A DNA stretch of 64,000 nucleotides from Blastococcus sp. MG754426. Its GTDB lineage: Bacteria > Actinomycetota > Actinomycetes > Mycobacteriales > Geodermatophilaceae. Below, piece after piece: positions 17,988-26,033 of this stretch. The number at the start of each line of letters is the position of its first letter. The first letter of the stretch is position 1. The stretch is taken from contig NZ_SSXC01000033.1 in NCBI RefSeq assembly GCF_021699055.1, positions 1 through 64,000 on the forward strand, written 5' to 3'. A model generated the notes under the pieces. The model had not been told where the DNA came from and made no database searches. It was given only the letters and a program-made list of their open reading frames with translations. The translations under genes were made by a program, and so were the position numbers.

Positions 17988-18902
17988 CCCGCTGATCGCC
18001 ACGAGCCCGTCGCGCCCGGCGCCTCCGGCGGCCCGGCCCGCGAGCCCGCGCGGCGCCCGCCGGTGGGGTGCGGCGGGGGCGAGCTCGCGGTCGGCCCAGC
18101 GGGGCCAGGGGCGGTCCGCCCCCCGGCCGGTGCGCCGGACCAGCAGCCGGAGCGCCTGCTCGACGGTCGGCCGGGCCGCCGGTTCCGGGTGGGTGAGCGC
18201 GTCCAGCACGCCGTCCAGCGGTCCGGGGCCGCTCGCCGGGTCGAGGACGGCGCGCAGCGTCGCGCCGACCCCGTGGACGTCCATCGCCGCCGTCACCGGC
18301 CCGCCCCGAGCCGCGGCGAGCTCCGGTGCGACGAAGCCGTCGGTGCCGACCTCCTCCCCCCGTCGCAGCACGTGCCCCAGCGGGCGGGAGGCGCCCAGGT
18401 CCACCAGGCGCGCGCGGCGGTCGACGAGGAGGACGTTGTCCGGGCAGACGTCGAGGTGCGCGTGGCCGGCCGCGTGCAGCCCACGCAGGGCCGAGAGCAG
18501 CGCCACGCCCAGGCGCGCCGCGTCGGGCGCGGGCAGCGGCCCGTCCTCGCCGACGACCTCGTCGAGCGCGGGACCGTCCAGGTACTCGAGGACCAGGTGC
18601 GGCAGCGGCGCGCGGGTGCCGTTGCCGAGCAGCCGGGGGAAGACCGGGTGCCGCACCGCCCGCAGCGCGCGGGCCTCCCGCCCGAGCGCCCGGGTCCAGC
18701 GCGGCCGCGACCAGCCGGGGCGGACGACCTTCACCAGGGTCGGCTGCCACAGCTGCGCCGACCAGCACAACCAGGTCTGGCAGTGGTGCCCGACGGCCAG
18801 CTCCTCCCACGCCAGCTGCCCCGGCACGAGGTGGCTCCCGCGCGGCGGGGCCCACACGGGGCCGCCGTCGTCCCGGTCCGGGCGCACGGGCGGCAGGCTC
18901 AC
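17985..18902 (-). CDS. Protein-kinase-like protein with degenerate glycine loop
   Basis: The 305-residue product is a protein-kinase-fold protein without a membrane anchor. A putative ATP-binding Lys58 is in PTLVKVV, Glu76 sits in the following helix, the catalytic loop is H149-L-D151 with Asn156, and the metal motif is D168-L-G. An APE motif is at 192-194. The glycine-rich loop GxGxxG before Lys58 is absent, replaced by a Trp/Cys/Gln-rich segment (residues 40-53). Activity is possible but not assured. The last 45 residues are Arg/Ala/Gly rich. GAGGAG lies eight bases before the GTG at 18902. It follows an Ser-Arg repeat peptide gene and a 17-bp-stem hairpin on the same strand, so the peptide is its obvious candidate substrate (inference). 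Confidence 0.8.
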   Translation of the reverse strand: MSLPPVRPDRDDGGPVWAPPRGSHLVPGQLAWEELAVGHHCQTWLCWSAQLWQPTLVKVVRPGWSRPRWTRALGREARALRAVRHPVFPRLLGNGTRAPLPHLVLEYLDGPALDEVVGEDGPLPAPDAARLGVALLSALRGLHAAGHAHLDVCPDNVLLVDRRARLVDLGASRPLGHVLRRGEEVGTDGFVAPELAAARGGPVTAAMDVHGVGATLRAVLDPASGPGPLDGVLDALTHPEPAARPTVEQALRLLVRRTGRGADRPWPRWADRELAPAAPHRRAPRGLAGRAAGGAGRDGLVAISG

Positions 18903-18931
18903 GGCGGTACTCCTCGAGGGGCTCGGGCGGG

Positions 18932-18979
18932 GAAGCGTCCCCCCGGCCGGGACTGGGGGGACGGCCGGGGGGACGCTTC
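18932..18979 (-). terminator. 17-bp perfect inverted repeat between the SR peptide gene and the kinase-like gene
   Basis: GAAGCGTCCCCCCGGCC at 18932-18948 pairs without mismatch with its complement at 18963-18979, leaving a 14-base loop. On the minus strand it begins 16 bases after the peptide stop codon and ends 29 bases before the kinase-like start. It is likely an attenuator or RNA-stabilising hairpin. It would make the peptide message far more abundant than that of the downstream kinase-like gene, a layout typical of precursor-peptide operons (inference). Confidence 0.7.
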
Positions 18980-18995
18980 GCTCGGGGGAGCGCTC

Positions 18996-19118
18996 TCAGT
19001 ACTTCTTCGAGCGCGAGCGCGAACGGGAGTAGCTGCGGCTCTTGCTGCGACTGCGCCCCTTCTTCTTCCGGTGACTCGGCGCGGAGACGACGGCGCCGAG
19101 GACGCGGGTGGTGGACAT
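18996..19118 (-). CDS. Ser-Arg repeat peptide (40 aa), candidate precursor peptide
   Basis: The ATG at 19118 has an essentially perfect ribosome binding site, AGGAGGTGA, six bases upstream, overlapping the end of the ABC transporter gene. The 40-residue product has two halves. Residues 1-15 are a mildly hydrophobic leader-like segment ending VVSAPS. Residues 16-40 are strongly basic: HRKKK, then Ser at every second position from 23 to 37 alternating mainly with Arg, closing with KKY. The eight alternating serines use four different codons (AGT, AGC, TCC, TCG), so the pattern is held at protein level and is not a recent DNA expansion. There is no Cys, excluding lanthionine or disulfide chemistry. 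I know of no family to place it in. Genetic context is an exporter upstream and a kinase-like protein downstream. Confidence 0.75.
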   Translation of the reverse strand: MSTTRVLGAVVSAPSHRKKKGRSRSKSRSYSRSRSRSKKY

Positions 19119-19123
19119 GCAGG

Positions 19124-21031
19124 TCACCTCCTCTCCCCCTGGGACGGACGACCGGCGCGGGCCGGGCTGCGGCCCGGGCCGGTGGCAGGTGCGCACCCGG
19201 CGGGTGCCGTGGGCGCGGGCGCGACCGGCGGCCGCGGCGTGGCGCCGCCGCGGGCGCTGTGCGCCGGGACGGGACGGGCGGCGACCGGGCGGGCCGCGAC
19301 GACCGGCGGCGGCGCGGGCAGCGGGCCGGCCGGCGGCTGCACCTCCACGGTCCGGTCGGCGATGGCGGCCAGCCGGGGGTCGTGCGTGACGACCAGCACG
19401 GTGCGGCCGCGGCCCACGGTGCGGATCGCGGCGATCACCTGGTGGGCCGCCTCCCGGTCCAGGGAGGCGGTCGGCTCGTCGAGCAGCAGGACCGGTGCCG
19501 GTGAGATCACGGCCCGGGCGAGGGCCACCCGCCGGCGCTGGCCGCCCGACAGCTGGGCCCCGCTCTCGCCCAGCGGCGTGTCGTAGCCCAGGGGCAGGCG
19601 GGCGGCGAACTCCTCCACGCGGGCCGCCTGCGCCGCCGCCACCAGCTCCTCGCAGGTCGCCGCCGGGTTGCCGAACGCGATGTTCTCCGCGAGCGTGCCG
19701 TCGAGCAGCCACGGGTCCTGGGGCACGTAGGCCAGGCTCTGGCGCAGCTGCACCGGGTCGAAGCCGCGGAGGTCGGTCCCGTCGAGCAGGATGCGGCCGC
19801 CGTCGACGTCGTACAGCCGCAGGACCAGTTGCAGGACGGTGCTCTTGCCCGATCCGCTCGGCCCGAACAGGCAGACCGTCTCCCCCGCCGCGACGGTGAG
19901 GTCGAAGCCGTCGAGCACCGGGCGGTCCGGCGCGTAGGCGAACCGCACGCCCTCCAGCCGCAGCCCCTCCCGCACCGGCGGCACCGGGTGCGGGCGGGCG
20001 GGCGCGGGCACCGCCTCGGTGCAGTCGAGCACCTCGGCCAGGCGCGCGATGCTGGCCGCGGCCTTCGCCCGCACCCCGGTCAGCCGCACCAGGCCGCGGA
20101 CCGGGGACTGCAGGTCGCGCAGGTAGGCCAGGACCACCAGGAGCTCCCCGGTGGTCAGCACCCCGTCGCGCACCTGCAGGCCGCCGGCGAGCAGGACGGC
20201 GCCGGTGCCGAAGGCGAGGACCACCGACGGCACGGGCGACCACCGGGCCTCGGTGGTGACCGCGGCCTGCTCGGCGGCGACCGTGCTGTCGTTGTGCGCG
20301 GCGAACATCGCCTGCGCCCGGTCCAGGCGGCCGAACGCCTGGACGGCCCGCACGTTGCGCAGCAGCTCCACCGCCGTGGCGGCCAGCCGTCCCGACGCGG
20401 CGCGGGCGGCCTGCTCGGCCGCCCGGACCCGCCGGCGCTGCCGCGCGGTCAGCCACGCCAGGACCGGCAGCACCGTCGTCCCGAGCAACGCCAGCACCGG
20501 GTCGACGGCGAGCAGCACGACCAGCACGCCGGTGAGCAGCAGCAGGTCGGGGACCAGCGTCGTGAACGTGACGACGACGGCGTCGAGGGCCCGCCCCACG
20601 TCGGTGGTGAGCCGGTTGGCCACCTCGCCGGAGCGCGTCCGGTCGTGCCAGCGCAGCGAGAGGGTCAGCACGTGGGCGAAGACGCCGGCCCGCAACCGGC
20701 CCCCGATGCGCTCGGCCGCCCGTTCGCTGCTCGCCGTCGCGGCGACACCGAGCAGCCCCTCGGCGACGACCAGCGCCACCGTGGCGACCGCGGCGACGAC
20801 CAGCAGGCCCACCGGATCCACACCGGCGAGCGGCGCCGCCGGGCCCTGCGGCGGCAGCCCGCCGAGCGCGGAGTCGACCGCGAGCGCCAGCGGCCAGGGG
20901 CGCAGCAACGAGCAGCCCACCTGACCGATGGAGGCACCGGCCGCCAGCGCGAGCCGGCCGCGCTCGGGACGGACGAACGGCAGCACCGGCCGCAGACCCC
21001 GGGGTCCGGGCGGAGCGCCGTGCCGTCGCAT
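19124..21031 (-). CDS. ABC exporter, fused membrane and ATPase domains
   Basis: This 635-residue half-transporter has a six-helix membrane domain (about residues 20-320, with the coupling-loop style segment RWHDRTRSGEVANRLTTDV near 128). An ATPase domain follows at about 355-565. Walker A is GPSGSGKST at 390-398, the signature is LSGGQ at 494-498 and Walker B is VLLLDEP at 514-520. A Pro/Ala-rich tail of about 70 residues follows, absent in most relatives. The type I exporter fold moves peptides, lipids or drugs outward and works as a dimer. No peptidase C39 domain is present at the N terminus. Its stop codon is five bases from the SR peptide start, whose ribosome binding site lies in this gene, so the two are coexpressed. 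Confidence 0.92.
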   Translation of the reverse strand: MRRHGAPPGPRGLRPVLPFVRPERGRLALAAGASIGQVGCSLLRPWPLALAVDSALGGLPPQGPAAPLAGVDPVGLLVVAAVATVALVVAEGLLGVAATASSERAAERIGGRLRAGVFAHVLTLSLRWHDRTRSGEVANRLTTDVGRALDAVVVTFTTLVPDLLLLTGVLVVLLAVDPVLALLGTTVLPVLAWLTARQRRRVRAAEQAARAASGRLAATAVELLRNVRAVQAFGRLDRAQAMFAAHNDSTVAAEQAAVTTEARWSPVPSVVLAFGTGAVLLAGGLQVRDGVLTTGELLVVLAYLRDLQSPVRGLVRLTGVRAKAAASIARLAEVLDCTEAVPAPARPHPVPPVREGLRLEGVRFAYAPDRPVLDGFDLTVAAGETVCLFGPSGSGKSTVLQLVLRLYDVDGGRILLDGTDLRGFDPVQLRQSLAYVPQDPWLLDGTLAENIAFGNPAATCEELVAAAQAARVEEFAARLPLGYDTPLGESGAQLSGGQRRRVALARAVISPAPVLLLDEPTASLDREAAHQVIAAIRTVGRGRTVLVVTHDPRLAAIADRTVEVQPPAGPLPAPPPVVAARPVAARPVPAHSARGGATPRPPVAPAPTAPAGCAPATGPGRSPARAGRPSQGERR

Positions 21032-21114
21032 GGCGGCACGTTCCCCCGCCGGGGGTCGCGTCCTCCAGTGGACGTTGGGGCTAGTACCGCGGTCCCACCC
21101 GAAACTGGGGGTCC

Positions 21115-21126
21115 GGGGTGCACCCC
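21115..21126. promoter_or_regulatory. 12-bp palindrome upstream of the histidine kinase gene
   Basis: GGGGTGCACCCC is perfectly self-complementary and is centred about 42 bases before the inferred transcript start of the histidine kinase gene. It lies in the 131-base region between the divergent exporter operon and the two-component operon. A position near -42 is typical of activator sites, so the cognate LuxR-type regulator could bind it. This is untested. Confidence 0.35.
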
Positions 21127-21150
21127 CCTCTCCACCAGCGCATCCGCGCC

Positions 21151-21156
21151 TACCCT
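21151..21156 (+). promoter_or_regulatory. -10 element for the histidine kinase operon
   Basis: TACCCT fits TANNNT and lies six bases before the GTG at 21163, consistent with a leaderless transcript. It was used here to choose that start over an upstream GTG at 21118. Confidence 0.45.
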
Positions 21157-21162
21157 CCGCCC

Positions 21163-22539
21163 GTGTCGCGAAGTCGCCGCAGCAGCGGGGTCGGGGCCAG
21201 GGTCTCGGTCGCCGGCTCGGTCGCCCGGTTCACCCTCGCCGGGCTGCTGGTGACGGCCGCGCTCATCGGGGTGACCGGGGTCCTCGCCCAGCACGCCGGC
21301 GAGCAGGAGGCGACCCGTTCGGCCGAGCGGCTGGCCCGCGTCGTGGCCCACGGCGTCGTGGAGCCGCGGCTGACCCCTGAGGTGGCCGTGGGCGACCCCG
21401 GGGCCGGCGCGGCCCTGGCCGACGCCGTCCAGCCCGTCGTCGCCTCCGGTCCCGTCGTCCGGGTGAAGGTCTGGACCGCCGAGGGCCGTCTGGTCTGGTC
21501 GGACGAGCCGCGCCTGATCGGCCGCGTGTTCCCCCTGGACGACGCCGAGCTCCGGGTGCTCTCCGGGGACGTCGTCCTCTCCCACGTCAGCGACCTGTCC
21601 GACCCGGAAAACCGGTACGAGCGCGGTCACGGGGAGCTGCTGGAGGCCTACGTCGGCGTCCGCGACAGCAGCGGCCGGCCGCTGATCGTGGAGGTGTACC
21701 AGTCCTACGACGCGGTCGCCGAGGCCGCCGAGCAGGCCTGGCGGCGCTTCGCCCCGGCCGGGCTGGGCGCCCTGCTGGCCCTCGAGCTGCTGCAGATTCC
21801 GCTGGCGTGGGACCTGGCCCGGCGGCTGCGCCGCAGCCAGGAGGGTGAGGCGGTCCTCCTCCGGGCCGCCGTCGACGCCTCCCACGCCGAGCGGCGGCGC
21901 ATCGCCCACGACGTGCACGACGGCGTCGTGCAGGACCTCACCGGGCTGACCTACGACCTGGACGCCGCCCGGCTGGGCGGCTCCGCGGACCCCCGCACCC
22001 GCGCCCTGCTGGCGGCCACGGCCGGCGGCCTGCGCCGCTGCGTCTCGGAGCTCCGCCGGCTCCTCGTGGACCTCAGCCCGCCACCGCTCCCCGCCGCGGG
22101 GCTCGGGCCGGCGCTCCAGGGGCTGGCCGCGGGGCTGGAGCGGCGGGGCTGCGAGGTGGTCCTGGACGCGGGCCCGGCCGACGGCCTGCCCCGCCCCGCG
22201 GCCGCGCTGCTGTACCGCTGCGCCCTGGAGGCGGTCCGCAACGTGTCCCACCACAGCCGGGCCCGCACCGTCCGGATCACGCTGACCCGCCGCGACGACG
22301 TCGTCACGCTGGTCGTGGACGACGACGGGGTCGGCTTCGACGACGCCCGGCTGGCCGAGCGCAGCGCTGCCGGCCACCTGGGGCTGCGCGCGCTGTCGGA
22401 CCTGATCGGGGAGTCGGGGGGCTCGCTGACCGCGGAGAGCTGTCCCGGGCGCGGCACCCGGCTGACGGTCACCGTCCCCGTCGAGCCGGCCGGCCCCCGG
22501 CCGGCCGCCGCCGTGCCCGCGGCCGGGGCGGTCCGGTGA
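21163..22539 (+). CDS. NarL-type sensor histidine kinase
   Basis: The 458-residue product is a membrane sensor. Helix one is about residues 22-42, an extracytoplasmic sensor region spans about 45-195, and helix two is about 197-215. Then comes the dimerisation and phosphoacceptor region with ERRRIAHDVHDGVVQ, where His252 is the phosphorylation site. The C-terminal ATPase has ALEAVRNVSHHS (N box), DDDGVGF and GHLGLRAL. This is the HisKA_3 class paired with LuxR-type response regulators, the next gene, which it overlaps by four bases. The sensor region shows no recognised ligand domain. Divergence from the exporter-peptide-kinase operon suggests it controls that operon (inference). Confidence 0.92.
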   Translation: MSRSRRSSGVGARVSVAGSVARFTLAGLLVTAALIGVTGVLAQHAGEQEATRSAERLARVVAHGVVEPRLTPEVAVGDPGAGAALADAVQPVVASGPVVRVKVWTAEGRLVWSDEPRLIGRVFPLDDAELRVLSGDVVLSHVSDLSDPENRYERGHGELLEAYVGVRDSSGRPLIVEVYQSYDAVAEAAEQAWRRFAPAGLGALLALELLQIPLAWDLARRLRRSQEGEAVLLRAAVDASHAERRRIAHDVHDGVVQDLTGLTYDLDAARLGGSADPRTRALLAATAGGLRRCVSELRRLLVDLSPPPLPAAGLGPALQGLAAGLERRGCEVVLDAGPADGLPRPAAALLYRCALEAVRNVSHHSRARTVRITLTRRDDVVTLVVDDDGVGFDDARLAERSAAGHLGLRALSDLIGESGGSLTAESCPGRGTRLTVTVPVEPAGPRPAAAVPAAGAVR

Positions 22540-23168
22540 TCCGCGTCCTGGTCGTCGACGACCACTCGATCGTCCGGACCGGGCTCGCGCACCTGCTGGG
22601 CACCGCCGCGGACGTCGTCTGCGTCGGCACGGAGGCCGACGGGCGGGCGGGCCTGGCGGCCGTGGCGGCCCTGCGGCCGGACGTGCTCCTGCTCGACCTG
22701 TCGATGCCCGTGCTCGACGGCGTCGAGGTGATCCGGGCCCTGCGCGCGGCCGGGGACCCGGTCCGCATCCTGGTGCTGACGTCCTTCGCCGACGCCGACC
22801 TGGTGCTCGCCGCCGTCCACGCGGGCGCCGACGGCTACCTGCTCAAGCAGAGCGAGGCCGAGACCGTCCTCGACGGGGTGCGGGCGGTGGTCCGGGGCGA
22901 CGCACCCGTCGACCCTGCGGTCGCCCGGTCGCTGCTGTCCGAGGTGCGCGGGCGGGCGCAGGCCGACCCGCTGACCGAACGGGAGCGCGAGGTGCTGGAG
23001 CTGATCCGCCAGGGGCAGCCCAACAAGTCCATCGCGCGCCGGCTGGCCATCAGCGAGCGCACCGTGAAGGCGCACGTGACCCACATCCTCCAGCGGCTGG
23101 GGGTCGCCGACCGGACGCAGGCCGCCCTCTGGGCCGAGCGCCACCGGCAGGGCGCGGACCGCGCCTGA
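22536..23168 (+). CDS. NarL/LuxR-type response regulator
   Basis: The 210-residue product has a receiver domain with DD at 8-9, the phosphoacceptor Asp54 in LLLDLSMP, Thr in VLTSF and Lys in LLKQSE. A LuxR helix-turn-helix follows from about residue 147: LTEREREVLELI, then KSIARRLAISERTVKAHV. It starts with a GTG overlapping the kinase stop (GTGA). It is the evident partner of the preceding sensor kinase. Its targets are unknown. The palindrome at 21115-21126 in the divergent promoter region is the nearest candidate site. Confidence 0.95.
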   Translation: MIRVLVVDDHSIVRTGLAHLLGTAADVVCVGTEADGRAGLAAVAALRPDVLLLDLSMPVLDGVEVIRALRAAGDPVRILVLTSFADADLVLAAVHAGADGYLLKQSEAETVLDGVRAVVRGDAPVDPAVARSLLSEVRGRAQADPLTEREREVLELIRQGQPNKSIARRLAISERTVKAHVTHILQRLGVADRTQAALWAERHRQGADRA

Positions 23169-23179
23169 CGGGGGCGGCC

Positions 23180-24577
23180 TCAGCGGGTCCGGCGGAGCAG
23201 CGCCATGAACATCGCGTCGGTGCCGTGCCGGTGCGGCCACAGCTGCCCGAAGTCCCCGCGCGCGATGCCCGGCACCTCCGGGAACAGCGGGGCCACCGGC
23301 AGCACCTCGACGTCGTCCCGGGCGGCGGCGGTGCCGACGACGGCCACCGTCTCCTCCGTGTGCGGTGAGCACGTCACGTAGGCCAGCACCCCGCCGGGGC
23401 GCACCGAGGCCAGCGCGGCGGCGAGCAGTTCGGTCTGCAGCTCGACGAGCGCCGGGACGTCCTCGGGGGTCCGCCGCCAGCGCACCTCCGGACGGCGGCG
23501 CAACGCGCCCAGGCCCGTGCACGGGGCGTCCAGCAGCACCCGGTCGAAGGAGCCCGGCGCCCACGGCGGCTCCCGGCCGTCGGCGGCCAGCACCTCGACG
23601 TCGGCCTCCCCGGCCAGTGCGCGGCGGACCAGCTCGGCCCGGTGCGGCGCGCGGTCGGCGGCGGTGAGCCGGACGCCGCCGGGCCGGAGCGCGGCGAGCA
23701 GCCCGGCCTTCCCGCCGGGGCCGGCGCACACGTCCAGCCACGCCTCGTCGGGCCCCTCGAGCGGTGCGCGAGCGAGCAGCAGGGCGGCGAGCTGGCTCCC
23801 CTCGTCCTGCACCGCCGCCCGCCCCGAGCGCACCGCCGCGAGACGGCCCGGGTCCCCCCCGCCGAGCCGGACGGCGTACGGCGACCACGGGCCCGGCGAA
23901 CCGCCGGACTCCTCGGCCAGCGCGGCGCGCTCCATGCGCCGGGCGACCAGGTGCACCTCGGGGGCCGCGTCGTCGGCCAGCAGCGCCGGCTCCAGCTCGT
24001 CGTCGCCACCCAGTGCGTCGCGCCAGGCCTCGACGATCCAGCGCGGGTGGTCGGTGGCCAGCGCGAGCCGCTCGTCGCCCCCGGCCCCCAGCGCGGCCAG
24101 CCACGCGGCCCGGTCGCCGCCCGCGGCGACCTTGCGCAGCACGGCGTTGACCAGACCGGAGGCACCGGTGCCGACGATGGCGCGGGTCAGGGCGACGGTG
24201 GTGTCCACGGCCGCGTGGGAGGGCACCCGCAGGTCGACGAGCTGGTAGGCGCCCAGCCGGAGCAGGTCCAGCACCCGCGGGTCCAGCTCGGTCAGCGGGC
24301 GGGACACCAGCCCGGTCAGGATCGCGTCGAGGGTGCCCCGGGCGCGCAGCGCGCCGTACGCGAGCTGGGTGGCGAAGGCGGCGTCGCGGGGCTCGAGGTC
24401 GCGCTCGCGCAGCAGCTGCGGGAGGAGCAGGTTGGCGTAGGCGTCGCGCGAGGACACGCCGTCGAGGACGTCGTACGCGGTCAGGCGGGCCCCGTCCAGC
24501 GGGCGCCGCCGGGGAGCCGGGCGCGGGCGGCCGCCGCGGCGGGGGGCGCCTCCCTGGCGCTCGGGCGGGCGGGTCAC
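23180..24577 (-). CDS. rsmB: 16S rRNA (cytosine-967-C5) methyltransferase
   Basis: The 465-residue product methylates C967 of 16S rRNA using S-adenosylmethionine. The N-terminal part (about 30-165) is a NusB-like RNA-binding domain starting [18 protein letters not shown]. The C-terminal methyltransferase domain has the SAM-binding segment [20 protein letters not shown] near residue 290. [18 protein letters not shown] follows, and the two catalytic cysteine regions are completed by [10 protein letters not shown]. The first 27 residues are Arg/Pro rich. It overlaps fmt upstream as GTGA. The fmt-rsmB order behind def is the common bacterial arrangement. Confidence 0.95.
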   Translation of the reverse strand: MTRPPERQGGAPRRGGRPRPAPRRRPLDGARLTAYDVLDGVSSRDAYANLLLPQLLRERDLEPRDAAFATQLAYGALRARGTLDAILTGLVSRPLTELDPRVLDLLRLGAYQLVDLRVPSHAAVDTTVALTRAIVGTGASGLVNAVLRKVAAGGDRAAWLAALGAGGDERLALATDHPRWIVEAWRDALGGDDELEPALLADDAAPEVHLVARRMERAALAEESGGSPGPWSPYAVRLGGGDPGRLAAVRSGRAAVQDEGSQLAALLLARAPLEGPDEAWLDVCAGPGGKAGLLAALRPGGVRLTAADRAPHRAELVRRALAGEADVEVLAADGREPPWAPGSFDRVLLDAPCTGLGALRRRPEVRWRRTPEDVPALVELQTELLAAALASVRPGGVLAYVTCSPHTEETVAVVGTAAARDDVEVLPVAPLFPEVPGIARGDFGQLWPHRHGTDAMFMALLRRTR

Positions 24578-25503
24578 CCGCCGCCCAGCCGCTCGCCCGT
24601 GGCGGGACGCGCCCCGCGGGCCCAGTCCGCCGCCGGCAGCATCCGCTTGCCCGCGGGCTGCACCTGGTCCAGCCGCACCGCGCCGTGGCCGGTGCCCACG
24701 AGCACGTCCCCGTCGACGTGCAGCTCACCGGGCGCCAGGGCCGGGCCCCCGGGGACGGGCACGGCCGGGCCGAGGCGCATCCGCTCCCCCCGCCACGTCG
24801 TCCACGCGCCCGGGGCCGGGGAGACGCCGCGGATCCGCCGGTCCACCACGTGGGCGGGCAGCGTCCAGTCGACCCGGGCGTCCGCCGTCTCCACCTTCGG
24901 GGCGAGGCTGACGCCCTCGGCCGGCTGCGGCTGCGGCTCCAGCGCACCGGCGGCGATGCCGTCCAGGGTGGCCAGCAGCAGCTGCGCTCCGCTGACGGCC
25001 AGCCGCTCGAGCAGGTCGCCGGCGGTGTCCCGCGGCCGGATGGCCTCGGTCAGGGTGCCGTAGACCGGCCCGGTGTCCAGGCCCGCCTCCAGGAGGAAGG
25101 TCGACGCCCCGGTCACCTCGTCGCCGGCCATGATCGCGTGCTGCACCGGCGCTGCCCCCCGCCACGCGGGCAGCAGCGAGAAGTGCAGGTTCACCCAGCC
25201 GCGCGGCGGCACGTCCAGCGCCGCCTGGGGCACCAGAGCACCGTAGGCCACCACGGGCACGCAGTCGACGCCGAGGGCCGCGAGCTGCTCGAGGAACTCG
25301 GGCTCGCGGGGCGAACGCGGCTGGAGCACCGGGAGGCCGGCCGCGTCGGCCCGCTCCGCGACCGGGGAGCGGCTGACCTTCCGGCCGCGCCCGGAGCGGG
25401 CGTCCGGCCGGGTGAGGACGGCGACGACCTCGTGGTCGGAGGCGAGCAGCGCCTCCAGGGACGGGACGGCGGGCGCCGGCGTGCCGGCGAACAGGAGCTT
25501 CAG
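24574..25503 (-). CDS. fmt: Methionyl-tRNA formyltransferase, probable CTG start
   Basis: The enzyme formylates initiator Met-tRNA using 10-formyltetrahydrofolate. Motifs are [17 protein letters not shown] at the N terminus, [20 protein letters not shown] near residue 110 with the catalytic His, and [16 protein letters not shown]. The family protein begins exactly at this first motif, yet no ATG, GTG or TTG lies there in frame. A CTG at 25503 sits seven bases after an AAGGTGA ribosome binding site and overlaps the def stop codon as CTGA, in the same way as its neighbours overlap. Otherwise translation would have to begin at the ATG at 25551 inside def. The length of 309 residues is normal. 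Confidence 0.93.
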   Translation of the reverse strand: MKLLFAGTPAPAVPSLEALLASDHEVVAVLTRPDARSGRGRKVSRSPVAERADAAGLPVLQPRSPREPEFLEQLAALGVDCVPVVAYGALVPQAALDVPPRGWVNLHFSLLPAWRGAAPVQHAIMAGDEVTGASTFLLEAGLDTGPVYGTLTEAIRPRDTAGDLLERLAVSGAQLLLATLDGIAAGALEPQPQPAEGVSLAPKVETADARVDWTLPAHVVDRRIRGVSPAPGAWTTWRGERMRLGPAVPVPGGPALAPGELHVDGDVLVGTGHGAVRLDQVQPAGKRMLPAADWARGARPATGERLGGG

Positions 25504-26033
25504 TGCGGGCTCACCTTCACGACGGGGAGGTAGCTGCCGTGGCCGTTCCACTCGGCGGCCCGGATCTCGGCGAGCGCGGCGGCGCGGTCGGCGTCGGCGA
25601 GCCGCTCGACGAACAGCACGCCGTCGAGGTGGTCGGTCTCGTGCTGGATCGCGCGGGCCAGCAGCTCGGAACCCTCGACCCGCACCGGGTCGCCGTGCAC
25701 GTTCCAGCCGGTGGCGACCACGTGCAGGTGGCGCCGGCAGTCGTAGCGCAGGGCGGGGATGGACAGGCAGCCCTCGGGGCCGTCCTGCACCTCCTCCCCC
25801 ACCGGGGCGACGTCGGGGTTGACCAGGTGGCCGACCTCGCCGTCGACGTACCAGGTGAAGACCCGCAGCCCGACGCCGATCTGCGGCGCGGCCAGACCCG
25901 CGCCACCGGCGGCCCGCATGGTGTTGGTGAGGTCGTCGACGAGCCGCCGGAGCTCGGCGTCGAAGTCGACGACGGGGGCCGCGGGCCGGTGCAGCACCGG
26001 GTCGCCGAACAGCCGGATGGGGGTGACGCTCAC
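25500..26033 (-). CDS. def: Peptide deformylase
   Basis: The 177-residue metalloenzyme removes the formyl group from new proteins, the counterpart of fmt. All three motifs are present: [10 protein letters not shown] near residue 45, EGCLSIP near 95 with the metal Cys, and QHETDHLDG near 135 with the two His ligands and catalytic Glu. The GTG at 26033 overlaps the stop of the upstream racemase gene (GTGA). It also lies six bases from a TACGAT -10 element, so it can be made as a leaderless message as well as by coupling. Downstream it overlaps fmt. Confidence 0.97.
   Translation of the reverse strand: MSVTPIRLFGDPVLHRPAAPVVDFDAELRRLVDDLTNTMRAAGGAGLAAPQIGVGLRVFTWYVDGEVGHLVNPDVAPVGEEVQDGPEGCLSIPALRYDCRRHLHVVATGWNVHGDPVRVEGSELLARAIQHETDHLDGVLFVERLADADRAAALAEIRAAEWNGHGSYLPVVKVSPH

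Noticed and set aside
18996-19118. Lanthipeptide or lasso precursor
   Set aside because: The small peptide has no Cys, and no cyclase, lasso protease or asparagine-synthetase-like gene is near. Only the exporter and kinase-like gene fit a modified-peptide locus.
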